Positions 7,378-13,596 of a stretch of 13,959 bases of DNA are shown here, one piece after another. The translations under genes and the position numbers were made by a program. The stretch is from Candidatus Krumholzibacteriia bacterium (GTDB lineage Bacteria; Krumholzibacteriota; Krumholzibacteria; WVZY01; JAKEHA01): contig JAOTVO010000036.1 of assembly GCA_029863355.1 (NCBI GenBank), positions 1-13,959 of the forward strand. The letters run 5' to 3'. Numbering within the stretch: position 1 is the first letter of the stretch; every line of letters starts with the position of its first letter. The notes beneath the pieces were generated by a model. The model searched no databases and was not told where the DNA came from. It saw only the letters and a program-made list of their open reading frames with translations.

Positions 7378-7406
7378 TTGCCACCGGATATGCATATCGC
7401 GATATT
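7378..7406 (+). promoter_or_regulatory. Putative promoter of the DUF1028 gene
   Basis: TTGCCA (7378-7383, one mismatch to the -35 consensus) and GATATT (7401-7406, two mismatches to the -10 consensus) are separated by exactly 17 bp, in an A/T-rich island within otherwise very G+C-rich DNA. Transcription would begin near 7413, about 40 nt before the start at 7453. Found by eye only. Confidence 0.45.
7387..7405. promoter_or_regulatory. Candidate operator: two overlapping perfect 12-bp palindromes
   Basis: GATATGCATATC (7387-7398) and ATATCGCGATAT (7394-7405) are each perfect palindromes sharing the half-site ATATC. Together they form GATAT-GC-ATATC-GC-GATAT, three half-sites in alternating orientation spaced 7 nt apart. 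The block lies in the spacer and -10 region of the predicted DUF1028 promoter and overlaps the predicted -10 of the divergent pepT promoter. That is the classical position for a dimeric repressor controlling both directions. No regulator gene is nearby, so the binding protein is unknown. Confidence 0.5.
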
Positions 7407-7431
7407 AGCCGCCCCGGTCGCCCGGGGTCAA
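7402..7431 (-). promoter_or_regulatory. Putative promoter of pepT
   Basis: On the minus strand TTGACC (7431-7426) and TAATAT (7407-7402) are separated by 18 bp. The -10 overlaps that of the opposing promoter, so the two would compete. Transcription would start near 7395, leaving a leader of about 75 nt before the pepT ATG. Found by eye only. Confidence 0.35.
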
Positions 7432-7452
7432 TGGTCATGGAGGATGCCGCTC

Positions 7453-8475
7453 ATGTCGCTTTCCCTCATTCAGAAGGTCGTCGCCGTCGCCGCGGTCCTG
7501 TCGTTGTGGCCGCGCGCGGGCGCCCCGTCTCCGCAGGCTCCGGCCGTCGCCGCCGTGGCGCGGCCCGTGCATACCTATTCCATCGTCGCGCGTGACTCGG
7601 TGACGGGCGAGATCGGCGTGGCCGTGCAATCGCACTGGTTCTCGGTGGGCAGCGTGGTCACGTGGGCGGAAGCCGGCGTGGGCGCGGTGGCCACGCAGTC
7701 GATCGCCGAGGTCTCGTACGGGCCCCTGGGGCTCGACCTGATGCGGGCGGGGAAGACGGCCCGCCAGGCGCTGGATGGGTTGCTGGCCGCCGACCCCCAG
7801 CGCGAAGTACGCCAGGTGGCGATGGTGGACGCGCGCGGCGGCGTGGCCGTGCACACGGGGTCGCGCTGCATAGCGGAGGCGGGGCACCACGCCGGCGCGC
7901 AGTACACCGTGCAGGCCAACCTCATGGAGAAGCGCACCGTATGGGACGCCATGGCGCGCGCCTACGAGACGTCGGCGGGCGACCTGGCCGAGCGCCTGCT
8001 CGCCGCCCTGGAGGCCGCGCAGGCGGAGGGCGGCGACATTCGCGGCCAGCAGTCGGCGGCGATTCTCATCGTGCCCGCCGCGTCCACCGGCCGCCCCTAC
8101 GCCGACCGCGCGATGGATCTGCGCGTGGAAGACCACGGCGCGCCGGTCGGCGAGCTGCGCCGGCTGGTGGACGTGCACCGCGCCTACGAGCGCATGAACG
8201 CCGGCGACGAGCGCCTCGCCGTCGATGACGTGGAGGGCGCGCTCGCCGCCTACGGCGACGCCGCGCGGCTCCTGCCGGACAACCCCGAAGTGAAGTTCTG
8301 GGCGGCGGTCACCATGGTCGAAGCGGGCCGCGAGGGGGAGGCGATCGCGTTCTTCCGCGAGGTGTTCGCGGCCGACCCCAAGTGGATGGAAGTGGTCCGT
8401 CGGCTCCCGCGCTCGGGGTTTCTGCGCGACGACGCGGAGCTGATCGCGCGCATCCTCGCGGCGGGCGAGCACTAG
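7453..8475 (+). CDS. Secreted DUF1028 (Ntn-hydrolase-like) protein with C-terminal repeat domain
   Basis: A 340-residue protein. Residues 1-24 look like a Sec signal peptide (Lys8, then VVAVAAVLSLW, likely cut after AGA). The DUF1028 domain covers about 41-210: TYSIVARD (41-48), GEIGVAVQS, SHWFSVGSVV, GVGAVATQS, SYGPLGLDLM and the family motif GDIRGQQSAA (194-203). From memory DUF1028 is placed among N-terminal-nucleophile hydrolases; activity is not established, but Thr41 occupies the start of the domain. Residues about 235-340 form a helical TPR-like segment (YERMNAGDERLAVDDVEGAL, AAYGDAARLLPDNPEV), which in related proteins is annotated as a putative peptidoglycan-binding domain. I chose ATG 7453 because GGAGG (7439-7443) is 9 nt away and the signal peptide starts there; ATG 7444 directly abuts that GGAGG. 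Placement opposite pepT suggests a role in peptide or cell-wall turnover (inference). Confidence 0.88.
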   Translation: MSLSLIQKVVAVAAVLSLWPRAGAPSPQAPAVAAVARPVHTYSIVARDSVTGEIGVAVQSHWFSVGSVVTWAEAGVGAVATQSIAEVSYGPLGLDLMRAGKTARQALDGLLAADPQREVRQVAMVDARGGVAVHTGSRCIAEAGHHAGAQYTVQANLMEKRTVWDAMARAYETSAGDLAERLLAALEAAQAEGGDIRGQQSAAILIVPAASTGRPYADRAMDLRVEDHGAPVGELRRLVDVHRAYERMNAGDERLAVDDVEGALAAYGDAARLLPDNPEVKFWAAVTMVEAGREGEAIAFFREVFAADPKWMEVVRRLPRSGFLRDDAELIARILAAGEH

Positions 8476-8482
8476 CGGCGCG

Positions 8483-9043
8483 TCAGTGGTGCAGTGTGAC
8501 GTCCTGGCAGCGGAAGAACTCGTTCTCGCCCAGCTTGGCCCGCACGCGCAGCACGCCGGCCACGTCGCCGGTGACGGCGCCCTTGGCGCGAAACTCATAG
8601 GGATGCGCGGGGCTGTAGACCTCGACCACGGCCGCATCCTTGTCCACGATCTCTTCGGGCTCGTAGTCGGCGAGGCGAACCCCTTCCGGTAGCCGCGCAA
8701 GCGCGCGCTTGAGCTCGCCGGCGACCTTGCGGTTGGCGGTGCTGCACTCGAAGCGGAAGCCCGCGCCCTTCAGCTTTCGCGTCTCCACCACGTCGAAGCC
8801 GAAGGACTCACTCGCCTGTTTCACGGCGGACTCGACGGCGGCGCGCAGCGGCGCCTCGCAGAGCACGTGTACGACCTCGCCGTGGTACTTGACTCGCTCG
8901 CGCAGATGGCCGATATCGACGGGCAGCCCGCTCGTGAAGAAATAGCCTGACCTGACCCCCTTGCCGCGCATGAAGCCCTCTACGTAGGCGAGCAGGCGCT
9001 TGTCGTCGCCGCGAATGATCAGCTCATAGTATGACTTGGCCAT
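8483..9043 (-). CDS. Conserved-looking hypothetical protein, 186 residues
   Basis: I do not recognise a named family. The protein is soluble, without signal peptide or membrane segment. It seems to consist of alternating strands and helices: YYELIIRGD (strand), KRLLAYVEGFMRGKG (helix), GEVVHVLCEAP (strand), LRAAVESAVKQASESFG (helix), FDVVETRKLKGAGFRFECST (strands), RKVAGELKRALARLP (helix), then a beta-rich end with EEIVDKDAAVVEVYSP and a closing ENEFFRCQDVTLHH. This order is what a duplicated ferredoxin-like or ACT-like fold would give. Cysteines are few and not in a metal-binding spacing. The ATG at 9043 has GGAGGG (9057-9052) 8 nt upstream, and the start lies 17 nt after the antiporter stop on the same strand, so the two are almost certainly co-transcribed. 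The end is 7 bp from the convergent DUF1028 gene. Function unknown. Confidence 0.82.
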   Translation of the reverse strand: MAKSYYELIIRGDDKRLLAYVEGFMRGKGVRSGYFFTSGLPVDIGHLRERVKYHGEVVHVLCEAPLRAAVESAVKQASESFGFDVVETRKLKGAGFRFECSTANRKVAGELKRALARLPEGVRLADYEPEEIVDKDAAVVEVYSPAHPYEFRAKGAVTGDVAGVLRVRAKLGENEFFRCQDVTLHH

Positions 9044-9060
9044 GATTCACACCCTCCACG

Positions 9061-10407
9061 CTAGCGAAAGAAAAACACGGTGACGAGCACGAAGATCGGC
9101 AAGAGGACGGGCAGCGAGTAGCGCACCATGTACCCGAAGAACGAGGGCATGGCCACACCCGCTTCCTCGGCGATGCTCCGGACCATGAAGTTCGGCGCGT
9201 TGCCGATGTACGTGTTCGCGCCCATGAATACCGCCCCCGTCGAGATGGCGAGCAGGTAGCTCTCGCGCTCGCGGATGAGGCCCGCCACCGCCTCCGGCTC
9301 GGGCAAGCCGGGGAAGTACGCCCCCAGCGCCGTGTTGAGGAACGTCAGATAGGTGGGCGCGTTGTCGAGGAAACTCGAGAGCCCGCCCGTGATCCAGAAG
9401 TACTGCGCGGGGTGCTTGGCCAGCGCGACGAGCCCGCGCAACGCCCCGTGCTCGCCGGCCTTGAGGATGGCGAGCATGGGGATGATGGTCATGAAAATCC
9501 CCGCGAAGAGAAAGCCGACCTCTTTGATGGGAAACCACGAGAAGCCGTTGTCGCGGTGGGTTTCTTCCCGCGTCGTCTTGAGCGACAAGAACCCCATGAG
9601 CAAGAGAAACACGTCGCGCGCGACGAACTCGACGCGCAGCTCCGTCCCCAGGAAGTAGAACGTGCCCGCCCGCCACATGCCGCTGGCGAGCACCGCGCCC
9701 ACGACGCCGGCCAGGAAGATCAGGTTGTGGAGGCCCTCTATGCGCAGCCGCTCGCCCTTGCCCTCGGCGGCGGGCTTCTCCTCGCGCCGGTAATAGAAGA
9801 GGTCCATGACGAAGAAGATGGCCAACAGCGGCAGCGCCACCACCAGCATGGGCGAGAGCAGGTGCAGCGTCCAGAAAAAGGGCACGGTGTGCAAGAAGCC
9901 CAAGAAGAGCGGAGGGTCCCCCAGCGGCGTGAGCGAGCCGCCGATGTTGCTCACGAGGAAGATGAAGAAGATGATCACGTGCACCTTGCGCCGCCGCCAG
10001 TCGTTGGCCCGCAACACGGGACGGATCATGATCATCGACGCCCCTGTCGTCCCCATCCACGACGCGAGCGCGGTGCCGATCAGGAGCATGAGCGTGTTCA
10101 GCTGAGGCGTGCCCCGGAGCGTTCCGCGCACGAGGATCCCGCCCGCCACCACGAAGAGCGCCCACAGCAGGATGATGAACGGAATGTAGTCGATCAGGTA
10201 GATGTGCAGGATCTCGTGGAGCGCCTGGCCGCGGTACACCCACACGAAGGGGAGCGCGAACACGACCGCCCAGAACGCCGACACCTGGGGAAAACGATGG
10301 TGCCACCACCTCGGTGCGAAGAGGGGAAAGAGCGCGATGGAGAGGAGAATGCCCAGGAAGGGCAGCGCCGACCACAGGGGCAGCGTCTCGCCCAACGAGT
10401 GATGCAT
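9061..10407 (-). CDS. Sodium:proton antiporter, ArsB/NhaD (ion transporter) superfamily
   Basis: A 448-residue polytopic inner-membrane protein with about 10-12 hydrophobic helices. Characteristic motifs are SNIGGSLTPLGDPP (153-166) and the paired second-half motifs SSFLDNAPTYL (344-354) and GANTYIGNAPN (396-406). These inverted-repeat half-motifs, with helix-breaking Pro/Gly and buried Asp/Asn, are typical of the ion transporter superfamily and of NhaD-type Na+/H+ antiporters; citrate- or arsenite-type substrates cannot be excluded. A His-rich cytoplasmic/periplasmic loop (RWWHHRFP, 33-40) follows the first helix. I start at ATG 10407 (MHHSLGETLPLW), since the in-frame codon at 10443 is TTG and adds only a polar stretch; neither start has a strong ribosome binding site. 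It lies 60 nt after the helical-repeat gene and 17 nt before the 186-residue gene, which suggests a three-gene operon. Confidence 0.92.
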   Translation of the reverse strand: MHHSLGETLPLWSALPFLGILLSIALFPLFAPRWWHHRFPQVSAFWAVVFALPFVWVYRGQALHEILHIYLIDYIPFIILLWALFVVAGGILVRGTLRGTPQLNTLMLLIGTALASWMGTTGASMIMIRPVLRANDWRRRKVHVIIFFIFLVSNIGGSLTPLGDPPLFLGFLHTVPFFWTLHLLSPMLVVALPLLAIFFVMDLFYYRREEKPAAEGKGERLRIEGLHNLIFLAGVVGAVLASGMWRAGTFYFLGTELRVEFVARDVFLLLMGFLSLKTTREETHRDNGFSWFPIKEVGFLFAGIFMTIIPMLAILKAGEHGALRGLVALAKHPAQYFWITGGLSSFLDNAPTYLTFLNTALGAYFPGLPEPEAVAGLIRERESYLLAISTGAVFMGANTYIGNAPNFMVRSIAEEAGVAMPSFFGYMVRYSLPVLLPIFVLVTVFFFR

Positions 10408-10467
10408 GGGCGCAAGCCTAGTCGCGCCGTGGACGACGCGCAAGCGGTTTTCGCCTGTCGGTGCGGC

Positions 10468-12093
10468 CTAGCGACCCTGGAAGCGCGCGCGCAGCAGGGC
10501 GCGCAGCTCCGGGTGCAGACCGGGACGTCGGAGCAGCTGCTCGACGTCGGAGCGGGACAGGTCGGGGAGGTAGTCCATGGACACCGAAGGCGGCGTCTTG
10601 GGGTTGGCGAGCAGCGCCAGTCGCGCCGCGGCGCGCGGGAACAGACCCCGCTGCTTGCCGATCGCGCGCAGCACCTCCGGGTTCACGCGGTGGTTCTCCG
10701 CCACGCGCAGCGCGCGGTCGGGCGAGGCGAGGTGAGCCACCGTCTCGCGCGCGATCTTGACGATCGGATGCATGGACAGCAGGTACCAGAAGTGTCCGTC
10801 GCGCGCGAGCTTGCGCAGGATCACCAGGGGTACGCCCTCGAAGGTGGGCTCCTCGGTGGGAAGGCTGCCCACGCGCTCCTTCTCGCCGCGCAGCCGCGCC
10901 GCGTAGCCCGCGACCAAGCCGTCGTCGATGCGGTAGATGCGCTCCTTGTGCTCGAGATAGTCGAGCAGCCGGATGAGCTTGGCGAAGTAAGCGTCCTCGA
11001 GGAAGAAGTCGAGCTTGGCCAGGATGCGCGCGATCCCGCGCGCGTAGAGCACGTCCGAGCGCGTCGACACGGACAGCAGGCGGCGGTATACGGTGTCGAA
11101 GAAGATCTTGACCTGCGCGCCCGTGTACGTGCTCGAGCCCACCAGGTGCTCGAGCAGCGACAGAATCGTCGCGCACGGAACCGACGTCGGCGTGGCCACC
11201 TTCCACAGTGAGGAGAGGTCGGCGTTGCTGGCCGCGTAGCGGCGCACCTCGTGGTCCGGGTGCAGCATGAGACAGCGCGTCACCCGCTCGCGGTAGACGT
11301 CCTGCACCTTCTGCAGATCGCGCGCCACCGCCGCCGCGCCGCGCACGGTCGGTGAGAAGAAATGCTCGAGCGACTCCACCGCCTGGGCGAAGCGCGTCGA
11401 TCCCCGCGGCTTGAGCACGTCGATGAGGCGCGCGCGCCGGCCGCGGCCCCAGTAGTCGGCGGCGATGAGAATCTCGGGGCGCTTCCACAGGCCCAGCTCC
11501 ATCTCCTGCACCGACTCCGGATGCGTCTGGACGAACTCGGCGAAGGCGTGGCGCAAGTCGCCGGTCACCTCGGCGAGCGCGTCCTCGATGTCGAGCTCGT
11601 CGCCGCGCACGATCGCGGCCACCGCGGACTCGAGGCGCTCCGCGTCGAGGTGCGCGGGGCCGTGGCCCATGTAGGCGTCCCACGGACGCTCGCTCACGCG
11701 CTCCAGCCACCGGCCTCGCAGCGTCGTATAGCACGCGGAAATGGGGTCGCCCACGCGGGCGCGCAGCTCGCCAAGCACCTCGTCGAGGAGCAGGTTCTTG
11801 GGCGGAACCGTACCCACGTAGGCCATGCGCAGCGTCTTCTCCAGGACCTCGCCCACCTCTTTCCAGTCGCGGTATGCATTCTCCACGTCGGCGAAGGCGC
11901 CATCGCCGCGCACGTTCGCGTCGCTGTCCAGCGCCCCCTCCAGGAGGGGATACGCGGCGCGCACGAAGCGATCGGCCAGGGCGCGGATCGTCGGCAGGTC
12001 GCAGCCCTCGCCGCGCTGCAGCTCGACCGACAGGATCAGCTCGGACTTGAGGTCGTCGATTCTTTCCGCATGCGGTGGCAGAATAATAGCCAT
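10468..12093 (-). CDS. Large alpha-helical (HEAT/LRV-like repeat) protein of unknown function
   Basis: A 541-residue soluble protein, apparently all-helical, with no signal peptide, membrane segment or enzyme motif. The C-terminal part carries degenerate repeats of about 25 residues with a HP-x-(V/I)-(K/R)-x-x-(A) beginning: for example HPDHEVRRYAASNADLS, HPIVKIARETVAHLASPDRAL, VNPEVLRAIGKQRGL and a final PGLHPELRALLRARF. This spacing and the N/H-P-x-V pattern recall HEAT or variant leucine-rich (LRV) repeats, which make protein-protein scaffolds. The N-terminal half (MAIILPPHAERIDDLKSEL onwards) is helical without visible repeats. I choose ATG 12093, preceded by an AGAGGG-type ribosome binding site about 8 nt away, over an in-frame extension to 12174 that reads poorly as protein. 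It leads a probable operon with the antiporter and the 186-residue protein. Function not assignable. Confidence 0.83.
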   Translation of the reverse strand: MAIILPPHAERIDDLKSELILSVELQRGEGCDLPTIRALADRFVRAAYPLLEGALDSDANVRGDGAFADVENAYRDWKEVGEVLEKTLRMAYVGTVPPKNLLLDEVLGELRARVGDPISACYTTLRGRWLERVSERPWDAYMGHGPAHLDAERLESAVAAIVRGDELDIEDALAEVTGDLRHAFAEFVQTHPESVQEMELGLWKRPEILIAADYWGRGRRARLIDVLKPRGSTRFAQAVESLEHFFSPTVRGAAAVARDLQKVQDVYRERVTRCLMLHPDHEVRRYAASNADLSSLWKVATPTSVPCATILSLLEHLVGSSTYTGAQVKIFFDTVYRRLLSVSTRSDVLYARGIARILAKLDFFLEDAYFAKLIRLLDYLEHKERIYRIDDGLVAGYAARLRGEKERVGSLPTEEPTFEGVPLVILRKLARDGHFWYLLSMHPIVKIARETVAHLASPDRALRVAENHRVNPEVLRAIGKQRGLFPRAAARLALLANPKTPPSVSMDYLPDLSRSDVEQLLRRPGLHPELRALLRARFQGR

Positions 12094-12213
12094 GGCGTTG
12101 CCCTCTGTGGCACAACCCGTTGCGATGGGACACTTTAATGTGATGGAACGGACTTCGGGGACGGGGGTCTGCAAGTCCCGTACCGGGGAAAGAGGCGGGA
12201 GCGCCGCGTGGCG
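12094..12213. other. Intergenic region upstream of the helical-repeat gene
   Basis: These 120 bp separate the hydrolase stop from the next gene on the minus strand. They contain the only A/T-rich patch nearby, an imperfect palindrome CACTTTAATGTG (12131-12142, one mismatched pair), which could be part of a promoter or operator for the three-gene unit at 12093-8483. No convincing -35/-10 pair was found. A weak inverted repeat GGACTT/AAGTCC (12150-12155 with 12173-12178, 17-nt loop) has no U-tract and is not a good intrinsic terminator. Confidence 0.3.
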
Positions 12214-12855
12214 CTACTTGATCCCGTGCTGCTTTTTGTAGTCGATCCAGTTGGCCTTGAGGTCGAGGAATGCTTCGAAGGACTCGCGGAGGATGAAGGG
12301 GTTGGTGGCCTTCTCGTGGCCGATGGTCGAGGAGGGGGCCACGCCGTAATCGTGACCGGGCCAGACCTCGACGGCAGGGTCGAGCTTCATGAGCTTCTCG
12401 TGCAGGCTGTGGTACTCCTTGCGCGCGCCCTCGCCGAGGTCGGTGCCGCCGACCTTGCCCACGAACAGGCAATCGCCGGAGATGAGCTTGGAGCCGCAGA
12501 GCACGCAGACGTGGTCGTCGCTGTGCCCCGGCGTGTAAATGAACTTCATCTCCACGTTGCCGAGTGCGACCGTGTCGCCGTCGTCGACGGGGACGTCCAC
12601 GGCGAGGAGCATCGAGCGGTGCGCGACCACCTTGCAGCCGTAGCGCCGTCGTGCCTCAGCCACGCCCCAGGTGTGGTCGCCGTGCCCGTGGGTGATCACC
12701 ACGTAGGACACGCGCAGCCGGTCGTCCGCGACGAGGGCTTCATAGCGCGACGCATCCGGCGGCGGGTCCACGAGGGCGGCCACCCCGCCGGGCTTGTCCG
12801 CGACGAGATAGGCGAAGTTGCGATCCCCGCCGGCCTTGATCTGGTGGAAGATCAT
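12214..12855 (-). CDS. Glyoxalase II-like metallo-beta-lactamase-fold hydrolase
   Basis: A 213-residue cytoplasmic MBL-fold protein with the full metal set: THGHGDH (55-61: His56, His58, Asp60, His61), His111 in TPGHSDDH, bridging Asp128 in SGDCLFVGKVGGTDLGEG and His168 in PGHDYG. The LFVGKVGGTDL and TNPFIL segments match hydroxyacylglutathione hydrolases (glyoxalase II), enzymes that cleave S-lactoylglutathione or other thioesters; a related thiol-ester hydrolase or persulfide dioxygenase role is possible. It is shorter than E. coli GloB (about 251 residues). The ATG at 12855 begins the fold exactly (MIFHQIKAGGDRNFAYLV). No ribosome binding site precedes it, but a -10-like TATGCT ends 6 nt upstream, so the mRNA is probably leaderless. 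Divergent from the uracil-DNA glycosylase gene. Confidence 0.93.
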   Translation of the reverse strand: MIFHQIKAGGDRNFAYLVADKPGGVAALVDPPPDASRYEALVADDRLRVSYVVITHGHGDHTWGVAEARRRYGCKVVAHRSMLLAVDVPVDDGDTVALGNVEMKFIYTPGHSDDHVCVLCGSKLISGDCLFVGKVGGTDLGEGARKEYHSLHEKLMKLDPAVEVWPGHDYGVAPSSTIGHEKATNPFILRESFEAFLDLKANWIDYKKQHGIK

Positions 12856-12861
12856 GGCGCC

Positions 12862-12890
12862 AGCATAACCCGCGGCGGGCCGGGGGGCAA
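12862..12890 (-). promoter_or_regulatory. Putative leaderless promoter of the MBL-fold hydrolase
   Basis: On the minus strand TTGCCC (12890-12885) and TATGCT (12867-12862) are separated by exactly 17 bp. The -10 ends 6 nt before the ATG at 12855, so transcription would start at or next to the A of the start codon. The absence of a Shine-Dalgarno sequence fits this. Seen by eye; start site not measured. Confidence 0.45.
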
Positions 12891-12897
12891 GACCGAG

Positions 12898-12926
12898 TTG
12901 CGCGCCGGGGCGCGCCGCGCTAGCAT
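12898..12926 (+). promoter_or_regulatory. Putative promoter of the uracil-DNA glycosylase gene
   Basis: TTGCGC (12898-12903) and TAGCAT (12921-12926) have a 17-bp spacer. This would start transcription near 12933. That would exclude the in-frame ATG at 12925, which overlaps the -10, and favour the ATG at 12958. The -35 is weak (three of six bases). Confidence 0.3.
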
Positions 12927-12957
12927 GGAGCGGTATCCCTCGCCCCGTTCGCGCGCC

Positions 12958-13596
12958 ATGCAGAACGATCTCTTCGACACCGAGTACAACGCCGTCCTCG
13001 CCGCCGGGTCGTACGCCGAGTTCGCCGCCAAGCTGCGCGCCTACGACTGCCGGCGTTGTGGTCTCTGCCACAGCCGCACGAACATCGTGATCAGTCGCGG
13101 CCACGCCGGCGCGTCCATCATGCTAATCGGCGAGCGCCCCGGCGACCACGAAGACCTGCGCGGCGAGCCCTTCGTCGGCCGCGCCGGCGAGCTCTTGGAC
13201 AAGATGCTCCGCGCCATCCACCTGGATCCTGTGCGCGACGTGATCTTCGCCAACGTCACCAAATGCCGGCCGGACACCGACCGCGCGCCGCTCAAGGACG
13301 AGGTCGACGCGTGCCTGCCCTTTCTCGAGAAGCAGATCGCGCTGGTGAAGCCGCGCGTGATCGTGCTCCTGGGGGCGGTGGCGCTCAAGTGGATCGACCC
13401 GGGCCACGGCGAGGTCAAGATGGAGGAAGACGCCGGTAGCTTCTTCACGCTGCCCGCATGGCCCGGCGTGCAGTTCGTGGTGATGTACAACCCCGCCTTC
13501 CTGCTGCGCGATCCGCGCAAAAAGCCCGAGGCGTGGGAGCACCTCAAGGCGCTGCGCGACTACCTGCGCCGGGAGGGGATCGCTCAGCGCGAGTGA
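12958..13596 (+). CDS. Uracil-DNA glycosylase, family 4-like (4Fe-4S)
   Basis: A 212-residue protein of the UDG superfamily that would remove uracil from DNA to start base-excision repair. Four cysteines fit the family-4 iron-sulfur cluster: Cys31 and Cys34 (CRRC), Cys103 in NVTKCRP and Cys119, 15 residues later. Motif A reads GERPGDHED (58-66), followed by GEPFVGRAGELLDKML (69-84), where family 4 usually has GEAPG or GEGPG. The motif normally HPAYLLRNP reads NPAFLLRDP (178-186), with Asn178 in place of His. VIVLLGAVALK (135-144) is the usual core strand. GERPGDHED is also reminiscent of UdgX (GEQPGDQED), but the KRRIH segment of UdgX is missing. The ATG at 12958 is preferred; an in-frame ATG at 12925 would add 11 residues, and neither has a ribosome binding site. 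The 3' end overlaps the convergent peptidase gene by 13 bp. Confidence 0.92.
   Translation: MQNDLFDTEYNAVLAAGSYAEFAAKLRAYDCRRCGLCHSRTNIVISRGHAGASIMLIGERPGDHEDLRGEPFVGRAGELLDKMLRAIHLDPVRDVIFANVTKCRPDTDRAPLKDEVDACLPFLEKQIALVKPRVIVLLGAVALKWIDPGHGEVKMEEDAGSFFTLPAWPGVQFVVMYNPAFLLRDPRKKPEAWEHLKALRDYLRREGIAQRE

Noticed and set aside
7318..7452. Longer N-terminus for the DUF1028 protein starting near 7318
   Set aside because: It would cross the predicted divergent promoter region and bury the signal peptide; GGAGG is correctly placed for the ATG at 7453.
10408..10443. Upstream TTG start for the antiporter
   Set aside because: TTG is a rarer start, the added residues are polar, and MHHSLGETLPLW at 10407 looks like the natural N-terminus; not fully excluded.
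9412..11211. A 599-codon open frame on the plus strand opposite the antiporter and helical-repeat genes
   Set aside because: Composition is dominated by Arg, Gln, Glu and His with no hydrophobic core; it is the complement of well-supported genes.
12150..12178. Inverted repeat GGACTT/AAGTCC as a terminator after the MBL-fold hydrolase
   Set aside because: The stem is only 6 bp with a 17-nt loop and no U-tract follows on the relevant strand.
10418..12472. A 684-codon minus-strand frame overlapping three genes in another phase
   Set aside because: Arg/Pro/Ala/Gly-rich translation with no motif; it is an out-of-frame shadow of the helical-repeat gene and its neighbours.
12856..13104. N-terminal extension of the MBL-fold hydrolase up to 13104
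   Set aside because: The extension would run antisense through the start of the glycosylase gene, and the MBL fold begins precisely at the ATG at 12855.
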